From positions 1 through 64,000 of the forward strand of contig PBOG01000100.1 of assembly GCA_002724245.1 (NCBI GenBank): a stretch of 64,000 bases of DNA, read 5' to 3'. The notes under the pieces were generated by a model that saw only the letters and a program-made list of their open reading frames with translations, was not told where the DNA came from and did no database searches. The DNA comes from Planctomycetaceae bacterium (GTDB taxonomy: Bacteria > Planctomycetota > Planctomycetia > Pirellulales > Pirellulaceae). Positions 53,111-61,857 of this stretch are shown here, piece by piece. Made by a program: the position numbers and the translations under genes. Positions within the stretch are counted from its first letter, which is position 1, and each line of letters starts with the position of its first letter.

Positions 53111-56100
53111 ATGAACAAACAGCTTCTGGCAATGAGCATCGTACTGCTGCTGGTCAGCAACCACTCGACGCAGGCAAACGATGTTTATCAAGTCGGGGTT
53201 TCGCGCGTCGATATTACGCCGGACTACGCTATTCGATTGAATGGATTCGGGAACCGGCGGCAGGAATCGGTCGGAGTTTCCCAGCACATTTACGCAAAAT
53301 CGCTGGCCATCTCCGAAACCGGTGACGCGGCGGCTCCACCTCTTGTTCTGGTCACACTCGACAGCCTGGGAATTCGACAAACGATGGTGGACGAAGTCGC
53401 CCGTCGATTGATGACCTCGCATCAATTGCCCGCTGCAAATCTCGTCGTCACGTTTACCCATTCGCACTGCACGCCGAAGGTGAATGGCGCAAGCGACAAC
53501 ATTTTCAGTGAACCTGTTCCTGCTGCACACCAGCAACACATCGATCGCTACACAAAAGAGCTCACTGATCGAATCACCCAGGTAGCGCAACAGGCGCTGG
53601 ACGCGATGAAGCCGGCGCACCTTGCGTGGGCAATTGGTACGGTAACGTTCGCCCAGAATCGCCGCAGCGCCAATGGTCCTGTTGACCATGATTTGCCAAT
53701 GCTCGTTGTGCGCGACACCAACACTTCCCAACCGCGGGCCGTCTATGTCTCTTATGGGTGTCATTGCGTCACGCTGTCGTTCAACCAGATTAGCGGAGAC
53801 TGGGCCGGGTATGCGGCGCAGATGATTGAGAGACAGTTTCCCGGCGCCGTGGCACTAGTCTCCATCGGAGCGGGTTCAGACCAGAATCCTGCTTCCGGCG
53901 TAACCGGCGACAAAGTCGAGGTGGCGGCTTCCCAGGGTCTGCAAATTGCTGCCGAAGTCCAGCGTCTGCTGGCAGGTGAACTCAAACCAATTAGTGGTCC
54001 TCCTCGAGCGGTACGCCGTCAGATTGCCCTGCCATTAGAGACCCCGCCCACCCGGGAACAACTGGTCGCCCAATCCAAGGCGGGTGGAGCGCATGGCTAC
54101 AACGCGCTGACACAATTACAGCGCCTCGATGGTGGCCAGCCGCTGATCAAGGAAGTCGACTACCGAATTCAAACCTGGACGTTTGGCGACAGCTTGTGCA
54201 TGACCTTCCTGGCGGGTGAAGTCTGTGTCGATTATGCCCACCGACTCAAACTGGAACTGAACCGCGAACGATTCTGGCTCAACGCCTACAGTAACGATTT
54301 TGGTTGCTACATTCCGTCTGAGCGTTTACTGGCAGAAGGGGGTTACGGCGGCGGCGCGGAAATGCCTTATTTCGCCTTGCCGTCGATTTTCCAGAGTGGC
54401 CTGGAACAAAAAATTGTGGACGAAGTCCAAAGTCAGGTGCCGGAGTCCTTTCATGTTCCCGCGGGCACGCAAGGCGTACCCGCCAAATCACCACAGGATT
54501 CCCTGCGCTGCATGCAGACCGCACCCAATCTACGAATCGTGCTGGCCGCTGCGGAACCCGACGTCAAGGATCCAGTCGCCATTGACTTTGGTCCGGACGG
54601 ACGCCTGTGGGTCGCCGAAATGAACGACTACGGGCACGACGTGTATGCATCATTTCCTCCGACCAGTCGCGTGCGCTGGCTCCGCGACACCGATGCGGAC
54701 GGTTACTTCGAAACGGCTGGAACATTCCTCGAGGGGCTACGCTTTCCGACCGACGTCAAAGTCTGGCGGGATGGACTGTTGATCTGTGACGCCCCCGACA
54801 TCTTGTGGGCTCGTGACCGAGACGCGGATGGCAAGGCAGACCAGGTCGATACGTTGTTCACCGGGTTCGAAGTCAGAAATGCCCAGGCCCGCGTCAACAG
54901 CCTGCGTTTCGGTCTGGACAACTGGATTTACGGGGCCGGGGGACTGTTCGGAGGCGAGATTACCAGCACCAGGACAGGCGAAACCGTCGACTGCCGCAAC
55001 CGCGACTTTAGACTCAACCCGGACACCGGTGTGATTCAAGCAGTCAGCGGCCGTACACAACAAGGCCGCTGCCGGAACGACTGGGGCGACTGGTTTGGTT
55101 GTTCAAACGGTGCCCTGCTTACCCCGATTGCTGCCGATGACGACTATCAACGCCGAAACCCGGATGCCGTGCTCGCTCCCTTTCACGTTTTCTCCACAAA
55201 TGCTGAAGCCCTGCGACTGTATCCACCCGACGATCTGGTGACGTTTGAGCTATCCGGAGCACCAGGCCGCGCCACTGCAGCCTGCGGGATCGGCATCTAC
55301 CGGGATGTAGCGCTGGGAGACGATTTTCAGAACGACGCATTCACCTGCGAACCGGTCCACCAGGCCGTCCATCGGATCGATTTTCAAGCTAGCCACGACA
55401 CCTTTATTGGCCGACGCGGTGTTGGTGAGAAATCTCGTGAATTTCTCAGCTCTACCGATCGCTGGTTCCGGCCCGTTCAAGTTCGCACCGGCCCCGATGG
55501 TGCGCTCTGGATCGTGGATATGTACCGTTATGTGATCGAGCACTCGCGCTGGATCCCACAGTCCAGCCTGAACGATCTTGACATTTACGCGGGCCAGGGT
55601 CGCGGCCGTATCTACCGGATACTTCCCCGGCAAAGTCAAGAACCACCAACACCGCAACCAGTGATCCCCAATCTAACTGCCTTGACCGACGCGCAACTTG
55701 CTACAGCTATTGACTCCTCGAATGGGACAACCCGTGATCTTGCGCATCAACTGCTGCTCTGGCGGCAGGCTAAGAATGTAGCACCCGACCTGCGGCACGT
55801 GGCAATCGATTCGCAACTGTCGGCTGCTCGTATCCAGGCGCTCGCAGCATTAGACGGACTGGGTAAACTAACTCCCGACGACATAAATCGGGCGCTGCAA
55901 TCACAGCGCGCCGAGGTCCAGCGGTTTGCCGTGAAGTTGAGCGAGCCCTGGCTGAATGAGACCCCTGCACTGCGCGCCGCGGTGGTCCAGCTGACCGCCA
56001 CCGAGAGCTTACGACTGCGCCGACAAGTCGCCCTGTCGCTGGGTGCCAGTACCCAGGCAGATGCCGCCCGCGCCATCGCCAGGCTACTCAGTAGCCAACA

Positions 56101-58642
56101 GGACCACCGAGTCCGCAGTGCCGCGTTCCATTCCGCCTCGACGGGCAACCTGCGGCAGGTTGTACAGGGCTTCAGGCTTCTGCCGACCCAGCAGCAATCA
56201 CTGCGTACCTGGCACCAGCTACTGGAAACCACGGCCCGGGCAGCGGACGCGACGACCGTTCGTGACGTTGTCATCACACACCTTCCCGACATGCACACGC
56301 TCACCCAGGTGAAAGACGCGGTGCCCTGGACACTCGTCTTGAATGCCCTTGACGCACGGGCAACATCGAACGGATTTGTAGAGACAATTGGAGGCGCTCC
56401 GAAAACAGAACACGTTTTTCGCGCCGCGCTGACGACGCTCCAGGACTCCACCCGCGAGGAGCCCGAATACCGCGCCGCTTTCTCACTACTGGGACGCGCC
56501 TTTGGGCCCTATTCCCAGCGGATCCTTTCCCACATGGACGACCGGAAGCATTTTTCGGCATCAAGGCGAGCTGCCGCGCTGGTCGATTTCGTATCGCCCC
56601 GTTTTTCCCTGTCGCTGCAGCAAGCCGCAGTGGCTGCCGTCACATCAACAACCGCTGCGGACGCGCCGGAGCTACTACTGGGTACCTATGCCTCACTGAG
56701 CGGACTGGTGCGGGTTGAGGTACTCGATGCGTTGCTCAGCCAGCGCGGTGGGCCAACAGCACTGCTGTCGGCAATAGACAGACAAATCGTACGTGCCGAC
56801 CACCTGAATGTCAGCCAACGTAACAAGTTGCTGGGCAATGGCGCAGCCACTGTGCGTGACACTGCAGCACGGCTGCTGGGTGCGACCAACAAGTCAAGTC
56901 GCAGTGCCATCGTCACCGCACATCTGCCGGCAACCAGGCTAGCGGGGTCCATTGATCAAGGGCGTCTGGTGTTCCGCAAACGCTGTGCCTCCTGTCATCG
57001 CCTGGAAGATCACGGGCACGTGGTCGGTCCAGACCTCGCCGCGCTCACCAATCGCGATCCTCAGTGGTTACTGACCACAATTCTGGACCCCAACAAGGAG
57101 GTCGATGCGCGGTATCTCGCGTGGACCGCAATCACCCACAGAGGCCGAACCATGACCGGGATGATTGTTGAAGAAACCGCGACCACCATCCGTCTGCGCG
57201 AGGCGGGTGGAAAAGAACATCTCATCAAGCGTAACGAGCTCGATCGATTCCAGTCGTCGCGCAAGTCCGTCATGCCCGAGGGTCTCGAACGCGAACTGTC
57301 ACAACAAGATTTGAGTGATGTGATCGCCTACCTGACAAGCTTCGTTTCTCCCCCCAAAACATTCTCCGGGAATATGCCGCAGCTGGTCGCGCCCGAGGGT
57401 TCAGGGGTCTTCCGCCTCACTGCCGCCACAGCAGAAATCCGCGGTACCCATATTCGGTTTGAATCCCCTTATGACAATATCGGCTACTGGCACCATCAAA
57501 CCGACACGGTCACATGGCGCGTGGACGTGGCGCAGTCCGGTCGGTTTGACGTCTATCTGAATGCATCCTGTGACGATCAGGCCGCAGGCAACTCTTTCCG
57601 GATTGAGGGAATGGCAGAAGTCATTACGGGAAAAGTCGACAGTACAGGCGGCTGGCAACACTACCGCCAGTACCGGACAGGCACCGCGCAGCTGACTGCC
57701 GGACGCCATGTGATTACCGTCCGCGCTGCGGCGCCCATTCAGCGCGCCTTGTTCGATCTACGCGAGCTACAACTGGTACCTGTCGGACAAAAGCCCAACT
57801 TCCCCAGGACCAGCTCGCGGCAAACCGCGCTGCCGCGCCGGGCACATCAAATCGCACCCTTCCTGCTCGATGATGCGCAACCGACCGACCGGCGGCAGCA
57901 GGTCATCGACCAGCGGCCCGGACTGGGCCCAGCCATCATCAGTCAACTCGTCTCCGATCTCGATGCGGGGGATACCATCGACGAATACCGACGCATTCCC
58001 TGGATCTGGCGAGTTGCCATCGCGGTTGCCAGGCGTGACGACGGTGGCGAGATCCGCGACGTCCTGGAAATGGCGGTCCCATCCGCCAGCGAACCACTGC
58101 GCGACTGGCAAGCTGTGGTACTGGGTGGTGGACTCATCAATGGAGCCACGCAAATTGGCGTCTGGCCGAACAAACGACTCAACGAAATTCTGGTCGGTCT
58201 GCCTGCAGTAAAAGCTACCTGGCCAGAAACGCTGCAAAAGTCCGTGCGCATGTCTGAAAATCCGCGCATCCGCACAGGTACACGTTACGACGCGCTGCGT
58301 ATGGTTGCCTTGCTGGATCCGTCACAAGCGATTCCACACTTGCAAAAATATCTTGGCCCAAAGACACCAACCGAACTCCAGATGGGCGCGGTCAGCGGCC
58401 TGGTTGATGTCGAGTCACCGGATTCCACCCAGTTACTGATCGGTGCCCTGTCTTATCTGGCAGGCCGTAATCGTCAGCTCGCTCTGGAAGGACTGTTGCG
58501 CACCGAGCTGCGCAGTGACGCACTGGCAAAGCACATCAAATCAGGGCAGCTGACGCTCACCGAAAACGAATTCCTGACCTTGCGCAATCACCCGCTGGCA
58601 ACCGTTCGTAAACACTTCGAGGCGCTGGATATCCAGAAATAG
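53111..58642 (+). CDS. Giant fusion: ceramidase-like / PVC dehydrogenase / HEAT / cytochrome c / CBM
   Basis: A 1843-residue exported protein; the start at 53111 opens a signal peptide (MNKQLLAMSIVLLLVSNHST). Residues about 22-440 resemble the neutral/alkaline ceramidase N-terminal domain (VGVSRVDITPDYAIRLNGF, TFTHSHCTPKVNG, SYGCHCVTLSF, GAGSDQNP), with histidines able to bind metal. Residues about 465-836 are a PVC-type dehydrogenase propeller (VAIDFGPDGRLWVAEMND, RTGPDGALWIVDMYR, GRGRIYRI). HEAT-like helices run to about 1270. A TIGR02603-type heme domain has CASCH at 1292-1296, with ILDPNKEVDARY and VMPEGLERELSQQDLSDVIAYL. A CBM6-like jelly-roll covers about 1432-1556, and the last 290 residues are again HEAT-like. 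One continuous frame with no break. Suggests cleavage and oxidation of a glycolipid-like substrate in one chain. Confidence 0.85.
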   Translation: MNKQLLAMSIVLLLVSNHSTQANDVYQVGVSRVDITPDYAIRLNGFGNRRQESVGVSQHIYAKSLAISETGDAAAPPLVLVTLDSLGIRQTMVDEVARRLMTSHQLPAANLVVTFTHSHCTPKVNGASDNIFSEPVPAAHQQHIDRYTKELTDRITQVAQQALDAMKPAHLAWAIGTVTFAQNRRSANGPVDHDLPMLVVRDTNTSQPRAVYVSYGCHCVTLSFNQISGDWAGYAAQMIERQFPGAVALVSIGAGSDQNPASGVTGDKVEVAASQGLQIAAEVQRLLAGELKPISGPPRAVRRQIALPLETPPTREQLVAQSKAGGAHGYNALTQLQRLDGGQPLIKEVDYRIQTWTFGDSLCMTFLAGEVCVDYAHRLKLELNRERFWLNAYSNDFGCYIPSERLLAEGGYGGGAEMPYFALPSIFQSGLEQKIVDEVQSQVPESFHVPAGTQGVPAKSPQDSLRCMQTAPNLRIVLAAAEPDVKDPVAIDFGPDGRLWVAEMNDYGHDVYASFPPTSRVRWLRDTDADGYFETAGTFLEGLRFPTDVKVWRDGLLICDAPDILWARDRDADGKADQVDTLFTGFEVRNAQARVNSLRFGLDNWIYGAGGLFGGEITSTRTGETVDCRNRDFRLNPDTGVIQAVSGRTQQGRCRNDWGDWFGCSNGALLTPIAADDDYQRRNPDAVLAPFHVFSTNAEALRLYPPDDLVTFELSGAPGRATAACGIGIYRDVALGDDFQNDAFTCEPVHQAVHRIDFQASHDTFIGRRGVGEKSREFLSSTDRWFRPVQVRTGPDGALWIVDMYRYVIEHSRWIPQSSLNDLDIYAGQGRGRIYRILPRQSQEPPTPQPVIPNLTALTDAQLATAIDSSNGTTRDLAHQLLLWRQAKNVAPDLRHVAIDSQLSAARIQALAALDGLGKLTPDDINRALQSQRAEVQRFAVKLSEPWLNETPALRAAVVQLTATESLRLRRQVALSLGASTQADAARAIARLLSSQQDHRVRSAAFHSASTGNLRQVVQGFRLLPTQQQSLRTWHQLLETTARAADATTVRDVVITHLPDMHTLTQVKDAVPWTLVLNALDARATSNGFVETIGGAPKTEHVFRAALTTLQDSTREEPEYRAAFSLLGRAFGPYSQRILSHMDDRKHFSASRRAAALVDFVSPRFSLSLQQAAVAAVTSTTAADAPELLLGTYASLSGLVRVEVLDALLSQRGGPTALLSAIDRQIVRADHLNVSQRNKLLGNGAATVRDTAARLLGATNKSSRSAIVTAHLPATRLAGSIDQGRLVFRKRCASCHRLEDHGHVVGPDLAALTNRDPQWLLTTILDPNKEVDARYLAWTAITHRGRTMTGMIVEETATTIRLREAGGKEHLIKRNELDRFQSSRKSVMPEGLERELSQQDLSDVIAYLTSFVSPPKTFSGNMPQLVAPEGSGVFRLTAATAEIRGTHIRFESPYDNIGYWHHQTDTVTWRVDVAQSGRFDVYLNASCDDQAAGNSFRIEGMAEVITGKVDSTGGWQHYRQYRTGTAQLTAGRHVITVRAAAPIQRALFDLRELQLVPVGQKPNFPRTSSRQTALPRRAHQIAPFLLDDAQPTDRRQQVIDQRPGLGPAIISQLVSDLDAGDTIDEYRRIPWIWRVAIAVARRDDGGEIRDVLEMAVPSASEPLRDWQAVVLGGGLINGATQIGVWPNKRLNEILVGLPAVKATWPETLQKSVRMSENPRIRTGTRYDALRMVALLDPSQAIPHLQKYLGPKTPTELQMGAVSGLVDVESPDSTQLLIGALSYLAGRNRQLALEGLLRTELRSDALAKHIKSGQLTLTENEFLTLRNHPLATVRKHFEALDIQK

Positions 58643-58815
58643 CTTGTGCAACACACTGTTTCTGATCGCAGCTGTGTTCTCGTGGCATCTGAACAGCTCC
58701 ACAAGTATTGCCTGTCAGGGCAAGGAGTAGACCGCACCGCTGAGATTCGCGCGGGTGTCAATACTGCCGGCAAGTGGCAAAATCGGAACCGTTCGCCGAC
58801 TGCAGTCGTATCTGG

Positions 58816-59937
58816 CTAGGGCATCAGAACGGCTTCCATCAGACCAATCTTCTGGTGGCGGGGTGGCTGGTTGTCTTCGCCAGCGTACCAGGTACGGACA
58901 CGGTCGTTGACGAAGATCAGCTGGCTCGCGTGGACCGAATGGTTCGCACCCCTGCCCGCCGATCCAAAATTTCCCGGTGGTGGTGGTCCCAGTACGGGGC
59001 GGCCGTTGTTCAGTTGGCGAAAATGGAACCCGTCATCACTCACCGCCGAATACGTTTTCCATTCGTTGCCAACGTCACCGCAGTAGAGCAAGAAGTAGCG
59101 GCTGCCATCGAAATGGACACTGGGGCCTAATTGACCCTGCTGGCCACCGCGTAATCCGGAGATCGGCTGACCGTCAAACAAGCGTTTCCAATGGATTCCG
59201 TCGGAACTCTCGGCCAATGCTAAACGATGACTGCCGTTGTACGCGCCATACCACATTCGGAAAACGTGTCGCTCTGCCTCTGCGATGTGCAGGATGTGCA
59301 TACCCGTGACTTGCAGGCTATCCACGGTTCCTTTTTTCCCCAGCTGCATGACCGGCCGTCCCCCGTTTTCGCGTTTCCAATGCACCCCATCGACGCTGCT
59401 AGCCAGGCACATCTGCTCAACCCGCACGTGCGGCGGGACAATCTCCAGATCTTTCCCCGACCGACCGTCGATCGCCCCGTACCACATCAGAAAACGCTTG
59501 CCGACTTTGAGCACGTAGGGGTGGGACAAACCGCGGTGATCCGCAGTGCCGGCCGCTCCCACCTGAAGCACGGGTTGGCCTTCATTCAGCAGGGTCCAAT
59601 GGACCCCGTCGCGACTGGTCGCGCCTCCAATCTGCTCGATGACCCCGTAAGGATACCGGGTGTCGGTTGTGAGCTGGCCCCCGGTGAACCACATCCAATA
59701 GGTCCTCCCGTCGTAGACCACCGTCGGGGAACCGATATAGCGATCGTTCCAGCTGCCCGCCCGGCCGGTACCAAGGCAGGCACCCTTTCCGGCAGAACCA
59801 CCGACTCGCTGAAAAACAGCCTGCTCCAGTTGTCGAACCGAGGCGACCTCAGCTGCTCTCGAAGTCATGTACCCGATCCACAGTTGCAGACTGACACCGA
59901 TCAGAAAGGAATAACTCCGACTGGTTCTGTGCATCAC
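58816..59937 (-). CDS. Secreted five-bladed-propeller glycosidase-like protein
   Basis: A 373-residue exported protein (signal MMHRTSRSYSFLIGVSLQL..., cleavage near SRAAE). Repeated blades include SPTVVYDGRTYWMWFTGGQ, SRDGVHWTLLNEGQPVL, GKRFLMWYGAIDGR, SVDGVHWKRENGGRPVM, FRMWYGAYNGSHRLALAES, SDGIHWKRLFDGQPI, SRYFLLYCGDVG and VRTWYAGEDNQPPRHQKI. The blade signature and the GRPVL turns match the protein at 25890-26930 closely, so the two are paralogues of the GH43/GH32/GH130-like propeller superfamily. It is convergent with the giant fusion gene. Substrate and catalytic residues cannot be named. Confidence 0.75.
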   Translation of the reverse strand: MMHRTSRSYSFLIGVSLQLWIGYMTSRAAEVASVRQLEQAVFQRVGGSAGKGACLGTGRAGSWNDRYIGSPTVVYDGRTYWMWFTGGQLTTDTRYPYGVIEQIGGATSRDGVHWTLLNEGQPVLQVGAAGTADHRGLSHPYVLKVGKRFLMWYGAIDGRSGKDLEIVPPHVRVEQMCLASSVDGVHWKRENGGRPVMQLGKKGTVDSLQVTGMHILHIAEAERHVFRMWYGAYNGSHRLALAESSDGIHWKRLFDGQPISGLRGGQQGQLGPSVHFDGSRYFLLYCGDVGNEWKTYSAVSDDGFHFRQLNNGRPVLGPPPPGNFGSAGRGANHSVHASQLIFVNDRVRTWYAGEDNQPPRHQKIGLMEAVLMP

Positions 59938-60401
59938 GGAAGACCTCCCTTAGATACCGAATTACCGCTGTTATTTGATCTCGCTTGTACCGGTCACACC
60001 ACTCACAAACGAATGCCAGACAGAACGGTACAAGTGGCAAGTCCGCCTGACGCGACCTCTGACCGGAAACCTTTTGCCAGTCTATTATAGGAAGATTTCG
60101 GTACCGACTCGTGGGATCTGTTGATCCATGAGCGCAAGCCCATTTCGTACAAGCCTGCCGCGCGCGTGGCGGCTGAGGAGGTTCTCCCGGAGCCGGTCTA
60201 GAGAGTCCAACCCGGTGGACCACAGCGGATCTTTCTGGTTACTCGGCGTCGTCCATTGGGAAACAGGTATCTAGCTGACCTGACCTGACCTGCCAAAAAA
60301 CAGCCCCATCGCAGAGTCATTTTCTGACTCAAACTTGTAGACTTGGTACAGTGGCTTTGTCCGCCGCCAACGCTTCCCTCCAACACGTGGACCCCGACCA
60401 T
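59938..60401. other. Divergent intergenic region
   Basis: This 464-base region lies between the propeller gene and the metallopeptidase gene. It contains three tandem TGACC units (60276-60290) and the dyad at 60314-60330. No convincing gene is seen; the GTG at 60351 could extend the metallopeptidase. Confidence 0.5.
60314..60330. promoter_or_regulatory. Inverted repeat upstream of metallopeptidase gene
   Basis: GAGTCA (60314-60319) and TGACTC (60325-60330) are perfect reverse complements with a five-base TTTTC spacer, 72-88 bases upstream of the ATG at 60402. It is a candidate operator; the size and symmetry would suit a dimeric regulator. Confidence 0.3.
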
Positions 60402-61754
60402 ATGTCCGGCACACCTGCTACGCCCCATGTTTCGTATTGCCAGCGGCGTACCAACACAGACCGTGCCCTCGAAGCGCTACTCATATGTTGCCTGATTGCA
60501 TTGTGCGGTGACGGCACCACAGCCGCCGCGCCAACAACTCTCCCATTTGACTGGTCCACGGTCGACTCCCAACCAGAGCAGGCCGCGCACATCTTGCGCC
60601 AGCTACGGGCCTGGCGCAAACCGGATCCGGCGCGCGGCAAGAAATACTTGCGCGTGGTTTATTTCCATCCTCAAGACCGACAACCACTCAAAGGCCACAT
60701 CGATCGCTGGCATCACATCATGGCCGATATTCGCCAGTTCTATCGCGATGAGATGCGCACGCTGGGCTATGGAGATGTCACACTTGCACTAGAACAAGAT
60801 CAGGGCAAACTCAAACTTCATCAGGTACGGGGGACGGCCAACGATGATGGCAGCTATTCGTATCGGTCCGGCAATCGAATCTACAACGAAATCGTGAAAG
60901 TCCTGGCCCAGAAAGGAATCGACGCGCAGCGCGAAACGCTTCTGATCGTCTGTGGACTTTCCCGCACCGAGGACAAAAAGGTCACAATCTACTCGCCCTA
61001 CTACGGAATGGGTGCCGACCACACGAAAGGCATTTGCTTTGTGGCGGACTCAGATTGGCTGACGATCGCAGGGCTCAAGCCCGACCCACAAGGTCTGGTA
61101 CTGCAGGTTAAAGAGCACCGCGGGTACGAACCTTTCAGCCTGGCGCGGTTCAATACCACATACATCGGGGGAACGATCCATGAGCTGGGTCATGGCTTGT
61201 CACTACCCCATAACCACGCCACTCAAGGGGAAGCGAAACGCGGTACCGCCTTGATGGGCGCCGGCAACTACACCTATCGCCAGGAATGGCGCCAGGAGGG
61301 CAAAGGTTCCTTCCTCACCCATGCGCATGCAATCCGGTTACTGGTTCACCCGCTCTTCAGTGGCACCGCACAACAGGCCGATCAATCGCCGGACCTACAA
61401 TTGACATCACTGCGCGTATCTTTTGACGACAACCACATCCATGTGCGCGGAACGCTGCGAGCCAAGATCCCAGCAGTTGCGATGATCGCCTACAACGACC
61501 GCGAAAACCCAGGCCAACAAAGATATCAGGTCAATAATGATTACGATGCCACGACCTGGTCATCGGTCGTCAACTCGCAACAGGAATTCTGGATTCGAGT
61601 TGGCGATCTCCAGGACGGAAACCATCAATTGCGGCTCGTCTGCGTACATGCCAACGGGTCAGCGGTCACCCATCGGCTGCATTACACGATGACGGACGGA
61701 ATACCAGATTTCGATCGCACGCAGCGAGACATCGCCAACACGACGACGCCCTGA
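60402..61754 (+). CDS. Secreted zinc metallopeptidase with metzincin-like HExxHxxSxxH motif
   Basis: Predicted 450 residues from the ATG at 60402; a GTG at 60351 is possible and no Shine-Dalgarno decides. The N-terminus contains a hydrophobic export signal (ALEALLICCLIALCG, cleavage near TTAAA). The active-site motif HELGHGLSLPH spans residues 260-270, giving zinc ligands His260, His264 and His270 with Glu261 as base; Ser267 sits where metzincins usually have glycine. A methionine turn may be in GTALMGAGNY. N-terminal strands include YLRVVYFHPQDRQPLKGH, and the C-terminal third is a beta domain (HIHVRGTLRAKIPAVAMIAY). It resembles secreted bacterial metallopeptidases of the zincin clan; no named family fits with confidence. 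Followed by a second peptidase gene. Confidence 0.7.
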   Translation: MSGTPATPHVSYCQRRTNTDRALEALLICCLIALCGDGTTAAAPTTLPFDWSTVDSQPEQAAHILRQLRAWRKPDPARGKKYLRVVYFHPQDRQPLKGHIDRWHHIMADIRQFYRDEMRTLGYGDVTLALEQDQGKLKLHQVRGTANDDGSYSYRSGNRIYNEIVKVLAQKGIDAQRETLLIVCGLSRTEDKKVTIYSPYYGMGADHTKGICFVADSDWLTIAGLKPDPQGLVLQVKEHRGYEPFSLARFNTTYIGGTIHELGHGLSLPHNHATQGEAKRGTALMGAGNYTYRQEWRQEGKGSFLTHAHAIRLLVHPLFSGTAQQADQSPDLQLTSLRVSFDDNHIHVRGTLRAKIPAVAMIAYNDRENPGQQRYQVNNDYDATTWSSVVNSQQEFWIRVGDLQDGNHQLRLVCVHANGSAVTHRLHYTMTDGIPDFDRTQRDIANTTTP

Positions 61755-61857
61755 TCTGGGCGCATCGGCGCCATTTCGACCGTTTTCCGCTTCTGTTCAC
61801 CGCACTCGATCGCGACGGACCTTTGAGACAGCACCGCCAATCGACAGGATCTACTGG

